DNA from: Algoriphagus lacus
GTDB lineage: Bacteria > Bacteroidota > Bacteroidia > Cytophagales > Cyclobacteriaceae
DNA: 62,197 nt
Assembly (NCBI RefSeq): GCF_003583985.1
Contig: NZ_QXML01000015.1
Span: forward strand, 1-62,197
Reading direction: 5' to 3'
Program-made: the position numbers and the translations under genes
Notes under the pieces: model-generated
Told to the model about the DNA's origin: nothing
Databases searched by the model: none
The model's input: the letters and a program-made list of their open reading frames with translations, nothing else
Part shown: piece by piece, positions 36,443-43,647 of the stretch
Position numbering within the stretch: position 1 is the first letter of the stretch
How the letters are laid out: every line of letters begins with the position of its first letter

Positions 36443-37401
36443 TTTTATCTTACCTCATTGTATTTCTACTTCTGATGCTGGTCGGTCTGATCTATCTCAG
36501 ACTGGCTATCAAATTCGGGATAGTAGACAAACCTAACCACAGAAGCTCTCATTCCAGTGTCACTGTCAGGGGAGGGGGAATTTTGTTTCCTTTTGCAGTT
36601 ATTTTCTGGTGGATGGCTTTCGACTTCCTTCATACCTGGATGGTATTGGGGTTGGTTTGGATCGCGACCGTCAGTTTGTTGGACGACATGTATACACTTT
36701 CCCGAAAACTGAGATTCGGAGTTCAGTTTTTGGCTTTGAGTATGGCATTTTATGATTTGGGAGTTTTTGAGCGGATGGATTGGATGGCCTTACCTATGTT
36801 GTATTTTGTCAGTCTGGGGATCATCAATGCCATTAATTTCATGGACGGAATCAATGGAATATCAGGTCTTTACGCTCTTGTGTTCTTTGGGAGTATGTTA
36901 GCTGTCCAAGAGTACATGCCCATTTTTGAAGAAAGTTTGATCCGATATGTTATCCTTTCTGTCTTGGTATTTCTTTTTTTCAATCTGAGGAAGAACGCCC
37001 TGATGTTTGCCGGTGATATCGGAAGTATTTCCATTGCGTATTTAATGATCTATTTTCTGGTCCAATGGTATATGGTAGGTCACAGTTGGACGATAATCCT
37101 ATTTTTGATGATCTATGGAATTGATGTCTTTCTAACCATGGCTCAGAGGCTTAAAAACAAAGAAAATATTACTCAACCTCACCGAAGTCACCTATACCAG
37201 CTCCTGGTCAATCAATCAAAATGTGATCATGTTACTATAGCTTTGATTTATGCACTCCTTCAAGGGGTGGTGAATTTGGGACTTTTTATTTTTCCTCAAA
37301 CCCTTCCGAATTCCTTTTTGGCCAGCGCAATATTATTGGCATCCATGCTTGTTTATCTCATTATTAAGTCCGGGATTCGAAAAAAATATCAACTCATCTG
37401 A
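36439..37401 (+). CDS. WecA/MraY-like undecaprenyl-phosphate sugar-1-phosphate transferase
   Basis: This is a polytopic polyprenyl-phosphate N-acetylhexosamine-1-phosphate transferase, which starts repeat-unit synthesis on undecaprenyl phosphate. About ten helices are visible. Signature sites are KPNHRSSHSSVTVRGGGILF, VSLLDDMYTL (the conserved DD), INAINFMDGINGISGLYALV (near residues 130-150) and FAGDIGSISIAYLMIYFLVQ. The cytoplasmic histidine motif appears as QPHRSHLYQLLVNQS. 320 residues is typical. This late position directly after amidotransferase, epimerase and WbuB-like genes matches the classical WbuB-epimerase-WecA grouping in O-antigen loci. Confidence 0.93.
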   Translation: MILSYLIVFLLLMLVGLIYLRLAIKFGIVDKPNHRSSHSSVTVRGGGILFPFAVIFWWMAFDFLHTWMVLGLVWIATVSLLDDMYTLSRKLRFGVQFLALSMAFYDLGVFERMDWMALPMLYFVSLGIINAINFMDGINGISGLYALVFFGSMLAVQEYMPIFEESLIRYVILSVLVFLFFNLRKNALMFAGDIGSISIAYLMIYFLVQWYMVGHSWTIILFLMIYGIDVFLTMAQRLKNKENITQPHRSHLYQLLVNQSKCDHVTIALIYALLQGVVNLGLFIFPQTLPNSFLASAILLASMLVYLIIKSGIRKKYQLI

Positions 37402-38375
37402 TGCTACAAGTAGAAATTCTGTCTATTCCCAATTTTTACTCCTCGTACTATCTTCTTGGTTTTAATAATTCCTTCAAGCTTAAATACTCACCGGAGAAGG
37501 AATTTGAAAAGTTCAATAATAGAGGATTTATAATTTTCAGATGTGAAGGTAAAATCGGAGTAATCGACAACCATGATCCGGTAGGGGTGAATCAGGAACT
37601 ATACCAAGTGGCTGATTTGTATTTTGCGACCAACAAACTTTTGGACCAAGACTCCTATAATCAACCGAAAGTCAAGCCGCTTTTTCCGCATTATCCTGTG
37701 AATATCCTACCCTTATATTTGAGATTTTTTGGGTTTGACTTGATTCGAAAACTCTCCCCAAAAGATCTTGCGAGAGAGATTTATGTACTGAGATCCCGGC
37801 CTAAATTTGTTAGGGAAGGAGATAGGTATAAGCATGGCAATTATGTTTTCTTCTCAGGAAGTACTTGGAAAAAAGAACCTTGGGCTAACAAAATAAGAGC
37901 AGAATTCATAAGAGCGTGCAAGCAGCATCCCGAAATTGAGTTTGAGGGAGGTTTTATTCCCAGGTCTGACGGAGATAACTTTGGCTTCGATGATGAACTC
38001 AATAAGGTAAAATATCCTCCAAAGAAGTTTTCAGAATTAAGTGCGAAATCCTTGGTTTCCCTGAATAACCCTGCGGTGTTGGGGGCAGTAAGTTGGAGAC
38101 TTGCAGAATATTGGAACTTCAGTTCATTTGTGCTCTCTTTTCCTTTTGCAATCGACCTTCCGGTCTTTCCTATACATGAAGAGAACATCCATTTTATAGA
38201 CAATTCAACTGAATATAAATCTGTTCTTGACAAAGTCCTCCATAACCCTGAATATCATGAGCAAGTATCAAAAGGGGGAAAGGCTTATTTTGATAAATAT
38301 TGTACTCCCGAAGCCCAAGCAAAATACGTCATTGAATCCCTTATAAATGGAATTCCCAAGGGCATGGTTGGATAA
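37401..38375 (+). CDS. Glycosyltransferase-like protein, weakly recognisable
   Basis: This is a 324-residue soluble protein that I place only tentatively among GT-B glycosyltransferases (GT1/exostosin-like). There is a middle KHGNYVFFSGSTWKKEPWAN segment and ALGAVSWRLAEYWNFSSFVL-like stretch (residues about 220-245) in the donor-domain position. DNSTEYKSVLDKVLHNPEYHEQ and a terminal KGGKAYFDKYCTPEAQAKYV resemble the C-terminal helices of glycosyltransferases that mark end-of-fold. ATG overlaps the WecA-like stop by one base. It is the last gene before a strong terminator and closes the first operon. Confidence 0.6.
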   Translation: MLQVEILSIPNFYSSYYLLGFNNSFKLKYSPEKEFEKFNNRGFIIFRCEGKIGVIDNHDPVGVNQELYQVADLYFATNKLLDQDSYNQPKVKPLFPHYPVNILPLYLRFFGFDLIRKLSPKDLAREIYVLRSRPKFVREGDRYKHGNYVFFSGSTWKKEPWANKIRAEFIRACKQHPEIEFEGGFIPRSDGDNFGFDDELNKVKYPPKKFSELSAKSLVSLNNPAVLGAVSWRLAEYWNFSSFVLSFPFAIDLPVFPIHEENIHFIDNSTEYKSVLDKVLHNPEYHEQVSKGGKAYFDKYCTPEAQAKYVIESLINGIPKGMVG

Positions 38376-38447
38376 TCTCCAACCTGATTAGTAAATCTCC
38401 CTTTCCTCTGCAGAGGAAAAAGTTTTCCTAAAAATTAACTTCAATTG

Positions 38448-38473
38448 ATGCCGCTTTTAGCGGCATTTTTTTT
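38448..38473 (+). terminator. Rho-independent terminator of the first polysaccharide operon
   Basis: The arms atgccgct (38448-38455) and agcggcat (38459-38466) form a perfect 8-base stem with a TTT loop, followed by a run of eight T residues (38466-38473). It lies about 70 bases after the last gene of the long operon and marks its end. Confidence 0.9.
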
Positions 38474-38510
38474 ACCCAACCAAAGAGAATTATTAGTCCT
38501 CGGCAATAAC

Positions 38511-38543
38511 AAAAAAAAGGCCCCCGGATTCCGGAAGCCTTTT
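38511..38543 (-). terminator. Hairpin terminator, better oriented to the minus strand
   Basis: The outer stem aaaaggc/gcctttt (38515-38521 with 38537-38543) and the inner stem ccgg/ccgg (38524-38527 with 38531-38534) form one hairpin. On the minus strand it is followed by a T8 tract (complement of 38511-38518); on the plus strand only four T follow. It may work in both directions. No minus-strand gene is seen to its right, which raises the small-RNA possibility noted in the findings. Confidence 0.65.
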
Positions 38544-38608
38544 ACATTGGCTTGCGCCAGATTTAAAACTTAACACTTCACAAAAATCGAATAAATTTTT
38601 CCTCTAAT

Positions 38609-38634
38609 AAATACCCTATATAGGGTATTTTTTG
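38609..38634. promoter_or_regulatory. Candidate operator, copy 1: AAATACCC-N6-GGGTATTTTTTG
   Basis: A perfect 22-base palindrome (38609-38630), read as TACCCTA-TA-TAGGGTA, extends to a longer motif that recurs at 43411-43436 with identical flanks and a different but still palindromic centre. The 7-2-7 arrangement of inverted heptamers is that of NarL-type response regulator sites. It lies about 315 bases before the four-gene secreted module. It could alternatively act as a hairpin terminator. Confidence 0.55.
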
Positions 38635-38847
38635 AAAGTTTTAAGAAGTTAGTAGAGCTATTTTTAAATCAAACTCCAATAAGTATGTCAATTTGAAAAC
38701 TTTTCCTTTTTTAATTTTTTCTCGGACTTCTAATTTCAAAAAATAAATTTTCTTAAAACTTCTTTGCTTTTAATTAAAAAATAAATGCTTCAATTTTCAG
38801 TTTTTTTAACCTTTTTGGAAAATAACGGACTCGTTTAGGCACACGTA

Positions 38848-38880
38848 TTGCCCTAAAGTCGGTCTATTTTGTTTACTTTG
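38848..38880 (+). promoter_or_regulatory. Candidate Bacteroidota promoter for the secreted LRR module
   Basis: TTG at 38848-38850 is separated by 23 bases from TACTTTG (38874-38880), close to the Bacteroidota pattern TTG-N17-23-TAnnTTTG but with one fewer base in the -7 element. Transcription would begin near 38887 and leave a leader of about 60 bases before the ATG at 38950. It is the best promoter match I find in the window. Confidence 0.5.
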
Positions 38881-38949
38881 CGACTCGGAAGATCGCCCAA
38901 TTTCCGGCACAATCAAGTTTAACTATTAAAAACCTAATTTATCAAAAAG

Positions 38950-39420
38950 ATGAAACAGTCCTTGTTCGCTTTTTCAGTAAGAAAAACCCTGTTTTTGGCG
39001 CTATTTGCCATGTTGGCTATGGGTGCTTGCAAGAGCAAAAAGAAAGCTGTGGCCCCTGCTCCAGCTCCAGCTCCACAAGAGGAAGTGGTTAAGCCAACTC
39101 CAACTCCTTCACCAGCAAGATCTGCTGAAGAAGTTGCTGCTGAAAAGCTGGAAAATTATTTTAACGCAGTTGCTGCTGCAGGAAACCCAAATTCCGCTAA
39201 TCAAACCATTCAGGAAACTCTTGGAATGTTCTCAAACCAAGAAACTCCGGTATTGATCGTAATCCATGAGGAAAACGGAGTAAAGGATTATGATGAGCCT
39301 ACCACCATCAAAAAATACCTTGACTACCTTAAGGATACCAAGAAAAATCTCAACTATATCTCTGACATCAGAATGGATGTAAGCGGTAAGGTGTCCGAGT
39401 TGGAACTGAGAAGAAAATAA
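38950..39420 (+). CDS. Secreted lipoprotein, first gene of LRR module
   Basis: I recognise no named family. The protein (156 residues) has a lipoprotein signal peptide ending LFAMLAMGAC, with the lipidated cysteine followed by a lysine patch (KSKKK). A low-complexity Ala/Pro linker (PAPAPAPQ, PTPTPSP; about residues 36-55) leads to an 85-residue folded domain. The domain carries ETLGMFSNQETPVLIVIHE and TTIKKYLDYLKDTKKNLNYI and resembles by eye parts of the proteins encoded at 39447 and 40845. The layout suggests an anchored domain held off the membrane on a flexible stalk. The linker DNA is itself a degenerate ccagct-type repeat. Confidence 0.75.
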   Translation: MKQSLFAFSVRKTLFLALFAMLAMGACKSKKKAVAPAPAPAPQEEVVKPTPTPSPARSAEEVAAEKLENYFNAVAAAGNPNSANQTIQETLGMFSNQETPVLIVIHEENGVKDYDEPTTIKKYLDYLKDTKKNLNYISDIRMDVSGKVSELELRRK

Positions 39421-39446
39421 GCCTAACCAAGATAATCCGAATTCAT

Positions 39447-40022
39447 ATGAAAAATAAATTGATTCTATTCCTGGGATTGTTCCTGTCTACTTCTGTTGCA
39501 GTCCTTGCTCAGGATAATATCAGCCCTGCACGAAAGCAGGCAATTGATTCACTTGCCTTGGAAAAGGTAAAGGACCTTTCCAAATACATTTCCATTATTG
39601 GTAGCAAGGAGACACAATTCTCAGAGGCGAACCGCGTTATGGATAGAGCTGAGGAACTTTTTGCTCCTGGAGCTGAAATGGGAGTTTCTTCGATCAACAC
39701 TCAGGAAATCGCTTACTATAAAGTAAGGAGATATTTCGAGCGACTGATGGCTCTCAACTATGATCGAGTAAATATCACTTGGTATGACATACAATACATC
39801 TCTGACTTGGAAAGACAGCCTGACGGTAGATACGTTGGTGTGATTACCATCTATCAGAGATTTGAAGGTACTTCTATCGAAACTGGAATGAACTACAAAG
39901 ACACCACTAAAAAGGATATCACTATCTACGTGGAAAAGAAACAAACCCAGATTGCCGGTCGTACTATCGAGTTTTGGGACGTCATGTTAGGTGACGTGAG
40001 AGTGACTGAAACCTCCGCATGA
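39447..40022 (+). CDS. Secreted protein of unknown function, second gene of LRR module
   Basis: No family is recognised. A Sec signal peptide (MKNKLILFLGLFLSTSVAVL then AQ) precedes a 165-residue mature domain rich in beta-strand pattern. YISIIGSKETQFSEANRVM, LFAPGAEMGV, AYYKVRRYFERLMALNYD and GVITIYQRFEGTSIETGMNY occur in the order in which similar segments occur in the N-terminal part of the large LRR protein (NTVGSTETPARDKDVIIR and on). An NTF2/SnoaL-like fold is a possible but unproven guess. Gap of 26 bases upstream; ATGA overlap downstream. 191 residues. Confidence 0.75.
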   Translation: MKNKLILFLGLFLSTSVAVLAQDNISPARKQAIDSLALEKVKDLSKYISIIGSKETQFSEANRVMDRAEELFAPGAEMGVSSINTQEIAYYKVRRYFERLMALNYDRVNITWYDIQYISDLERQPDGRYVGVITIYQRFEGTSIETGMNYKDTTKKDITIYVEKKQTQIAGRTIEFWDVMLGDVRVTETSA

Positions 40023-40858
40023 GAAAAACCTTTCTGATTTTTGCGTTTTTTATCGCAATCATCTCCAATGTCCCGGGGCAAGGCCTTGGCAGCCCCGGGA
40101 CAATCAAGGATGATGGCAGATTTGCAGCTTCAACTAAGCAACTGAATCAATTTTTTAGAAGATTCAACGGAGAAGAATCAGTTGATGGTAACATCAGATT
40201 TTATCCTCAAGACTCTCTTTACAGGAACCTTCCCTTACGAAAAGGCTTTCTTACCATCCTTTTTGACAACCAAACTTCATCCATTTCCCCTGACCTCAAA
40301 AATCAATTCACCAAGAATGTGCTTTCTGAAGTCTATCCCCAATATTTGGTTTTTCATCAGCCAGGTTGGTATGCTGAAGTAAACACAGAGTTTTTCTTTA
40401 AAGGGAAAAGGGAAAAGGCTACACTCATTATGAAAATACAGGCCGAAGGGCTTGGTTATGAATGGGTTATTGATAAAGTAATTTTTGAGCCATTCAAAAA
40501 TCTCTTCAATAAGCCGGTTGGTGATCAAAAAGCCTTTCTTCACCCTCTAAGTCATGAAATTGGTTTTATGAATATGAGGAGGGCATTTCAGGATTCGGGT
40601 TCACCGGAATCTTTCACACCAAGTACGTATGAACCGGATTATCTGGCAATCTTCTTGTATGAAATGAAGCAAAACAATCTTCGCTTTGAGACGGTCACTG
40701 GTCTGAAGTTTCACTTCTTTCAAATCGAAGGTTGGTATTTTGAAGTTAATCAATTCAACCGCCCAGGGTTCAACACCGGATGGTTGATCTCTAATTTGGT
40801 CAGACTGGGTCCAGGTGACAAAGAGACCATTCTCAAATACATTTATGATCAAGAATAA
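40019..40858 (+). CDS. Secreted protein of unknown function, third gene of LRR module
   Basis: No family is recognised. A Sec signal peptide (MRKTFLIFAFFIAIISNVPG) precedes two stretches that look like two copies of one fold. STKQLNQFFRRFNGEESVDG (about residues 38-57) parallels GFMNMRRAFQDSGSPESFTP (about 186-205). PGWYAEVNTEFFFKGKREKA (about 119-138) parallels EGWYFEVNQFNRPGFNTGWL (about 238-257). The protein may therefore be an internal duplication with G-W-Y-x-E-V-N cores. 279 residues. It overlaps the preceding gene by ATGA and the LRR gene by 14 bases, so the set is translationally coupled. Confidence 0.75.
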   Translation: MRKTFLIFAFFIAIISNVPGQGLGSPGTIKDDGRFAASTKQLNQFFRRFNGEESVDGNIRFYPQDSLYRNLPLRKGFLTILFDNQTSSISPDLKNQFTKNVLSEVYPQYLVFHQPGWYAEVNTEFFFKGKREKATLIMKIQAEGLGYEWVIDKVIFEPFKNLFNKPVGDQKAFLHPLSHEIGFMNMRRAFQDSGSPESFTPSTYEPDYLAIFLYEMKQNNLRFETVTGLKFHFFQIEGWYFEVNQFNRPGFNTGWLISNLVRLGPGDKETILKYIYDQE

Positions 40859-43295
40859 GCACATATTACTTACAGGCTTATTTTTCCTTATCAACCTCTC
40901 CCTTCAAGCCCAGACTATTAAAGGGTACACAAAAGAAGAGGTGCAGGAATTTTCCGCAAAAGTGGAAGATCAAGTTAGATTTTTGGAATACCTGCTGAAT
41001 ACTGTAGGAAGTACTGAAACTCCGGCCAGGGATAAAGATGTGATCATCCGAGAAAGCTATCTGAAAATTTTTCGTGATGAAAAAGTACAGGTGGAAGATG
41101 ATTTACTTTTGGACAGAAAGGTGGTTACCAATAAGGACGTAACTGCTTACCTCAAGGACATTGAGTTTTTTTATAAAAACGTAGAATTTAAGTTCAAAAT
41201 CCGTGAAGTAAAAGCAGCCCAGAAAGACAACGGAGAAGTTTATTTCCTCGCTTCTCTTGACCGCACCTTGACTGCCACTTCACTTTCCGGAGAAAAAATC
41301 ACCAACACCAAACCACGCTTTGTTGAGGTTAATCTCCAGGAGAAATCCGAGGAGTTGAAGATTGTAAGCATTTACACCACCAAAGTAAGTCGGGACGAGG
41401 AATTGACCGCATGGTGGAAAACAATGGACGAGTCATGGAAATCTTATTTTAAGGAAAGATTTAACCTGGCACAAGAAGATTCGGCAAATCTTGACTGGTT
41501 ATATCGGTTTGTGAGCATTGACTCGCTGGATATTTCCGGTAAAAATGAAATTAAAAGCCTAAGTCCACTTTCCGAACTGAGAGATCTGAAAGTGGTGAAT
41601 ATTTCCAATTCACGGATTACAGATCTTGGGCCGATTTCGAATGTAACTTTCTTGGAAAGCCTGAATTTAGCCAATACCTCTACTTCTGATATTCAGTTTA
41701 TCAAATATTCCGACAGACTTAAGCACCTGGATATTTCAAATACTCAGATTGAGGACATCTCTCAGTTGCTCAATCTGAAAAGCCTTATTTCATTGAAAGC
41801 TCAAAAGACTCCTGTGATGAGTTTTGCAGTTTTGAATGAATTAAAAAACCTGACTCAGTTGGACTTAACAGAATCCGGTTTCAACAATGTGGAGAATGTG
41901 AAGGATTTGGTAAAGTTGGAGACACTCAACCTAAGCGGGAACTATATGATCAATTTCACCTCGCTGTCAGGATTAACTGCCTTGAAAAATCTTAACCTGT
42001 CTACTTCCAATCTGCAGGATTTGAGCCCCCTTCAGGGTTTGTCCAATCTGGAATTTTTGGATATCTCCGGAACGCAAGTTGCTGATTTGACGCCTTTGGA
42101 ATCTTTGGCCAACCTGAAGAAAATCTCTGCAGATCAAACTAAACTCACAGCATTGGCTGCGGATGGCTTTGTGAGAAGAAATCCGGAAATTTTATTGATT
42201 CATCACGTGAAAGATCTTGAGTCTTGGTGGGCTGGGCTTTCACCTGCATGGAAAGAGGCACTTAAAAAGAACAATCCTGCCATAGCAAATGATACTCCAG
42301 GGGTGGAGACACTGACTCAAACAGTCACGCTTACCACACTAAATCTGGACAGCGCACAGATTGAAAATCTCAATCCTGTTACCCGGTTTGTGAATTTGGC
42401 AAAAATTGATTTTTCAAATAATCCGGTTTCTGATCTCCTTCCTTTGAGCGAAGTGAAAACCTTGGTCACTGTCACTGGTAAGAATACCCAGGTGAGTGAC
42501 CTTTCTGCGATCAAGTCAAATGAACTTTTAGAGCGAATAGATCTTGAATTCAGTCCGGTCAAAAGTATTAAGGATATTGTTGCCTTGCCAAAACTCAGCT
42601 ATCTGAATGTCAATGGTGGGGAGTTTTTTAAGGAAGAAGTGCCGGAGATTTTAATTCAAAAACCGGAAATGATACTTGTCTACCGAACTGATGAGCTCAA
42701 TACCTGGTGGGAGAAATTGGATAGTCAGTGGAAAGAGGTCTTGAGAAGACAATTTTCATTGGGAGAAATCCCTGATACGGATCAATTGCATGTATTGACA
42801 GGAAAGTCTGAATTGGTATTTGAACGAGTTAGTATTTCCGATCTACAGCCAATCACCGCATTTTCCAATCTTAGAAGCCTTACGCTGTTTGATGCACCTG
42901 TTTCATCAGTATCACCAATCAGTGGCATGAAACTGCTGACCAAACTCCGACTTTCTCAGCTTCCGGTGATGGATTTTTTACCATTATCAGGATTGTCCGC
43001 CCTTCAGGAACTTGATATTTCTAATACGGGAATAGAAGATCTGTCTCCGATCAGTAATTTGTTTGAATTGAAAATTCTAAACCTTTCAGGTACCAATCTA
43101 AAAAGTCTGAAAGGACTTGAAACATTGGTTGCATTGGAAGAATTAGATGTGGCAAGTACCAACCTTAGATCTTTGAAGCCATTGGAAGGATTGAGCAATC
43201 TTAAAAAACTTTCCTGCTTCAACACCAACCTCACTACCCGTGCGGTGGATTCATTCAAGTCAACTCACCCCGATTGCGAAGTGAGGTTTTATTGA
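40845..43295 (+). CDS. Large secreted leucine-rich-repeat protein with triplicated WW...WK modules
   Basis: Starting at ATG 40845 (MIKNKHILLTGLFFLINLSL; Sec signal peptide ending AQA), the protein has 816 residues. Residues about 25-180 are a domain resembling the 39447 product. Three repeats of the form L-x-x-WW-x-x-(L/M)-x-x-x-WK follow, near residues 185, 457 and 617 (TAWWKTMDESWKSYF, ESWWAGLSPAWKEAL, NTWWEKLDSQWKEVL). Each is followed by a block of SDS22-like 22-residue leucine-rich repeats (LKHLDISNTQIEDISQL and similar). An unmodified extracytoplasmic binding or scaffold role is likely. There is no T9SS C-terminal domain, no LPxTG motif and no membrane helix. It overlaps the preceding gene by 14 bases. 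Confidence 0.85.
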   Translation: MIKNKHILLTGLFFLINLSLQAQTIKGYTKEEVQEFSAKVEDQVRFLEYLLNTVGSTETPARDKDVIIRESYLKIFRDEKVQVEDDLLLDRKVVTNKDVTAYLKDIEFFYKNVEFKFKIREVKAAQKDNGEVYFLASLDRTLTATSLSGEKITNTKPRFVEVNLQEKSEELKIVSIYTTKVSRDEELTAWWKTMDESWKSYFKERFNLAQEDSANLDWLYRFVSIDSLDISGKNEIKSLSPLSELRDLKVVNISNSRITDLGPISNVTFLESLNLANTSTSDIQFIKYSDRLKHLDISNTQIEDISQLLNLKSLISLKAQKTPVMSFAVLNELKNLTQLDLTESGFNNVENVKDLVKLETLNLSGNYMINFTSLSGLTALKNLNLSTSNLQDLSPLQGLSNLEFLDISGTQVADLTPLESLANLKKISADQTKLTALAADGFVRRNPEILLIHHVKDLESWWAGLSPAWKEALKKNNPAIANDTPGVETLTQTVTLTTLNLDSAQIENLNPVTRFVNLAKIDFSNNPVSDLLPLSEVKTLVTVTGKNTQVSDLSAIKSNELLERIDLEFSPVKSIKDIVALPKLSYLNVNGGEFFKEEVPEILIQKPEMILVYRTDELNTWWEKLDSQWKEVLRRQFSLGEIPDTDQLHVLTGKSELVFERVSISDLQPITAFSNLRSLTLFDAPVSSVSPISGMKLLTKLRLSQLPVMDFLPLSGLSALQELDISNTGIEDLSPISNLFELKILNLSGTNLKSLKGLETLVALEELDVASTNLRSLKPLEGLSNLKKLSCFNTNLTTRAVDSFKSTHPDCEVRFY

Positions 43296-43647
43296 AAATA
43301 AAAAGGGGGAAAAAAATGCTGAAAAAAGTCCCTTAAAGATTTTCTAGAAAAAATAATGAGAAAAGTTGCTTAATCACCCTGACCAAAATTACATCCGTTA
43401 CTCTTCCAAAAAATACCCAGTACTGGGTATTTTTTGTTTTTAAGGGTGGGAATTTTTCCACATTTTTAAATTATTTCAATATTGAGTATTGTTTATTGAA
43501 GAATGATAAAATTGATTTAGTTTATAATTTTTCTCATTTCAAGGGATCAAGATTCAGGTGATTGGCCTGAAACATCAAAACCTTTTGAATGAAAATCAAA
43601 AAGTGAAAATCAGCTAAAGATTAATTCCCAAGTCCTTATTTTCGGGA
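43296..43647 (+). other. 352-base intergenic region with palindromic candidate operator
   Basis: No gene is seen. The region is AT-rich and contains a perfect 30-base palindrome (43407-43436; listed separately). An aaggg...ccctt pair just after the LRR stop has too large a loop to call a terminator. I found no convincing promoter for the downstream gene. Confidence 0.6.
43407..43436. promoter_or_regulatory. Candidate operator, copy 2: perfect 30-base palindrome
   Basis: The bases from 43407 to 43436 are perfectly self-complementary around TACCCAG-TA-CTGGGTA. Positions 43411-43436 follow the same AAATACCC-N6-GGGTATTTTTTG pattern as 38609-38634. Both outer arms and the T6G tail are identical between copies, while the central N6 differs (agtact here, tatata there). 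As it lies 112 bases past the LRR stop and ends in T6, a bidirectional terminator role is the main alternative to an operator. Confidence 0.6.

Larger units (their letters stand above)
38376..38949 (+). other. 574-base intergenic region: terminators, palindrome, possible small RNA, promoter
   Basis: No protein-coding gene is credible here. In order it holds an 18-base perfect palindrome tttcctctgcagaggaaa (38402-38419) and a rho-independent terminator (38448-38473). Next come a second hairpin terminator oriented to the minus strand (38511-38543), a 22-base perfect palindrome of NarL-site geometry (38609-38630), an AT-rich stretch and a candidate promoter (38848-38880). The components are listed individually. 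Confidence 0.7.

Noticed and set aside
37841..38233. 130-codon minus-strand open frame
   Set aside because: It is antisense to the last gene of operon 1 and has no coding signal.
38402..38419. 18-base palindrome tttcctctgcagaggaaa as operator
   Set aside because: It is a perfect palindrome but lies only about 25 bases after the last operon gene with no repeat elsewhere. A role in 3'-end folding is as likely.
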